A stretch of 5,754 nt of DNA from a bacterium (GTDB taxonomy: Bacteria; Zixibacteria; MSB-5A5; GN15; FEB-12): positions 1 to 5,754 of the forward strand of contig DAOVOW010000150.1 of NCBI GenBank assembly GCA_030629485.1, read 5' to 3'. The notes under the pieces are model-generated. The model did no database searches and was not told where the DNA came from. It was given only the letters and a program-made list of their open reading frames with translations. A program made the translations under genes and the position numbers. Below are positions 5,655 through 5,754 of this stretch, piece by piece (position 1 is the stretch's first letter; every line of letters begins with the position of its first letter).

Positions 5655-5754
5655 TTGCGAATCCGCGCGAGCGGATTTGTGTGACCTGCCGCTCTTGTCT
5701 GACAATTACTTACGTGTCAGGTCACAATCCCGTTGACACGGGATCAAGACCTGA
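5655..5754. repeat. Cluster of hairpins, partly mutually exclusive, at the right edge
   Basis: Four pairings are visible. AATCCGC/GCGGATT (5660-5677) encloses a GCGA tetraloop. TGTGACCTG (5680-5688) pairs perfectly with CAGGTCACA (5718-5726). TTGTC/GACAA (5695-5705) lies inside that loop. TCAGGTC (5717-5723) pairs with GACCTGA (5748-5754), enclosing ATCCCGT/ACGGGAT (5727-5744) with loop TGAC. The segment around 5718-5723 is shared by two of the stems, so they compete. No gene is visible here. It looks like an intergenic palindromic repeat that may continue beyond the window. Confidence 0.6.

Noticed and set aside
5655..5754. Riboswitch or tRNA-like gene
   Set aside because: The competing hairpins share no conserved core with a riboswitch class I know, and there is no acceptor-stem, anticodon or T-loop pattern of a tRNA.

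Overview
The window is ordinary bacterial chromosome. It carries three clear genes (serS, rpmB and a large Ser/Thr kinase), one small predicted lipoprotein, and the first codons of a membrane protein that runs off the left edge. The organism cannot be named with certainty. The cytoplasmic Hanks-type kinase fused to a TolB/FlgO-like domain and TPRs, the four-cysteine L28, moderately high GC and promoter-like TTGCAA-N17-TATCTT would fit a Gram-negative-type environmental lineage of the FCB/Acidobacteria sort. Zixibacteria-like is a guess made from memory, not a result.

Layout. Positions 1-153 (minus) hold the N-terminus of a single-pass membrane protein, whose start codon overlaps the serS stop codon as TGATG. 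Positions 153-1418 (minus) are seryl-tRNA synthetase. Positions 1419-1860 have no credible gene but hold a strongly palindromic intergenic element: 17-bp inverted flanks around a nested, cloverleaf-like inner repeat. Positions 1861-2094 (plus) are rpmB, followed by a good intrinsic terminator. Positions 2327-2578 (plus) encode a small lipoprotein with a very strong ribosome binding site and an internally repeated TQETL motif. It converges on the large minus-strand gene at 2614-5469, a 951-residue kinase/TolB-like/TPR protein with a credible promoter at 5500-5528. Positions 5470-5754 hold that promoter, a 6-bp inverted repeat over its -35 box, a second copy of the TTGTTGAAAAAG repeat module seen near 1561, and a run of hairpins reaching the right edge.

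How the parts relate. serS and the membrane protein look translationally coupled. rpmB appears monocistronic. The kinase is transcribed alone and is probably a stand-alone cytoplasmic signalling protein using its TPRs as a partner-binding scaffold. No CRISPR array, tRNA, rRNA or intact mobile element is visible. The most unusual content is the two structured intergenic repeat regions and the exactly periodic (40-residue) TPR array of the kinase; no clearly new multi-gene system is visible.
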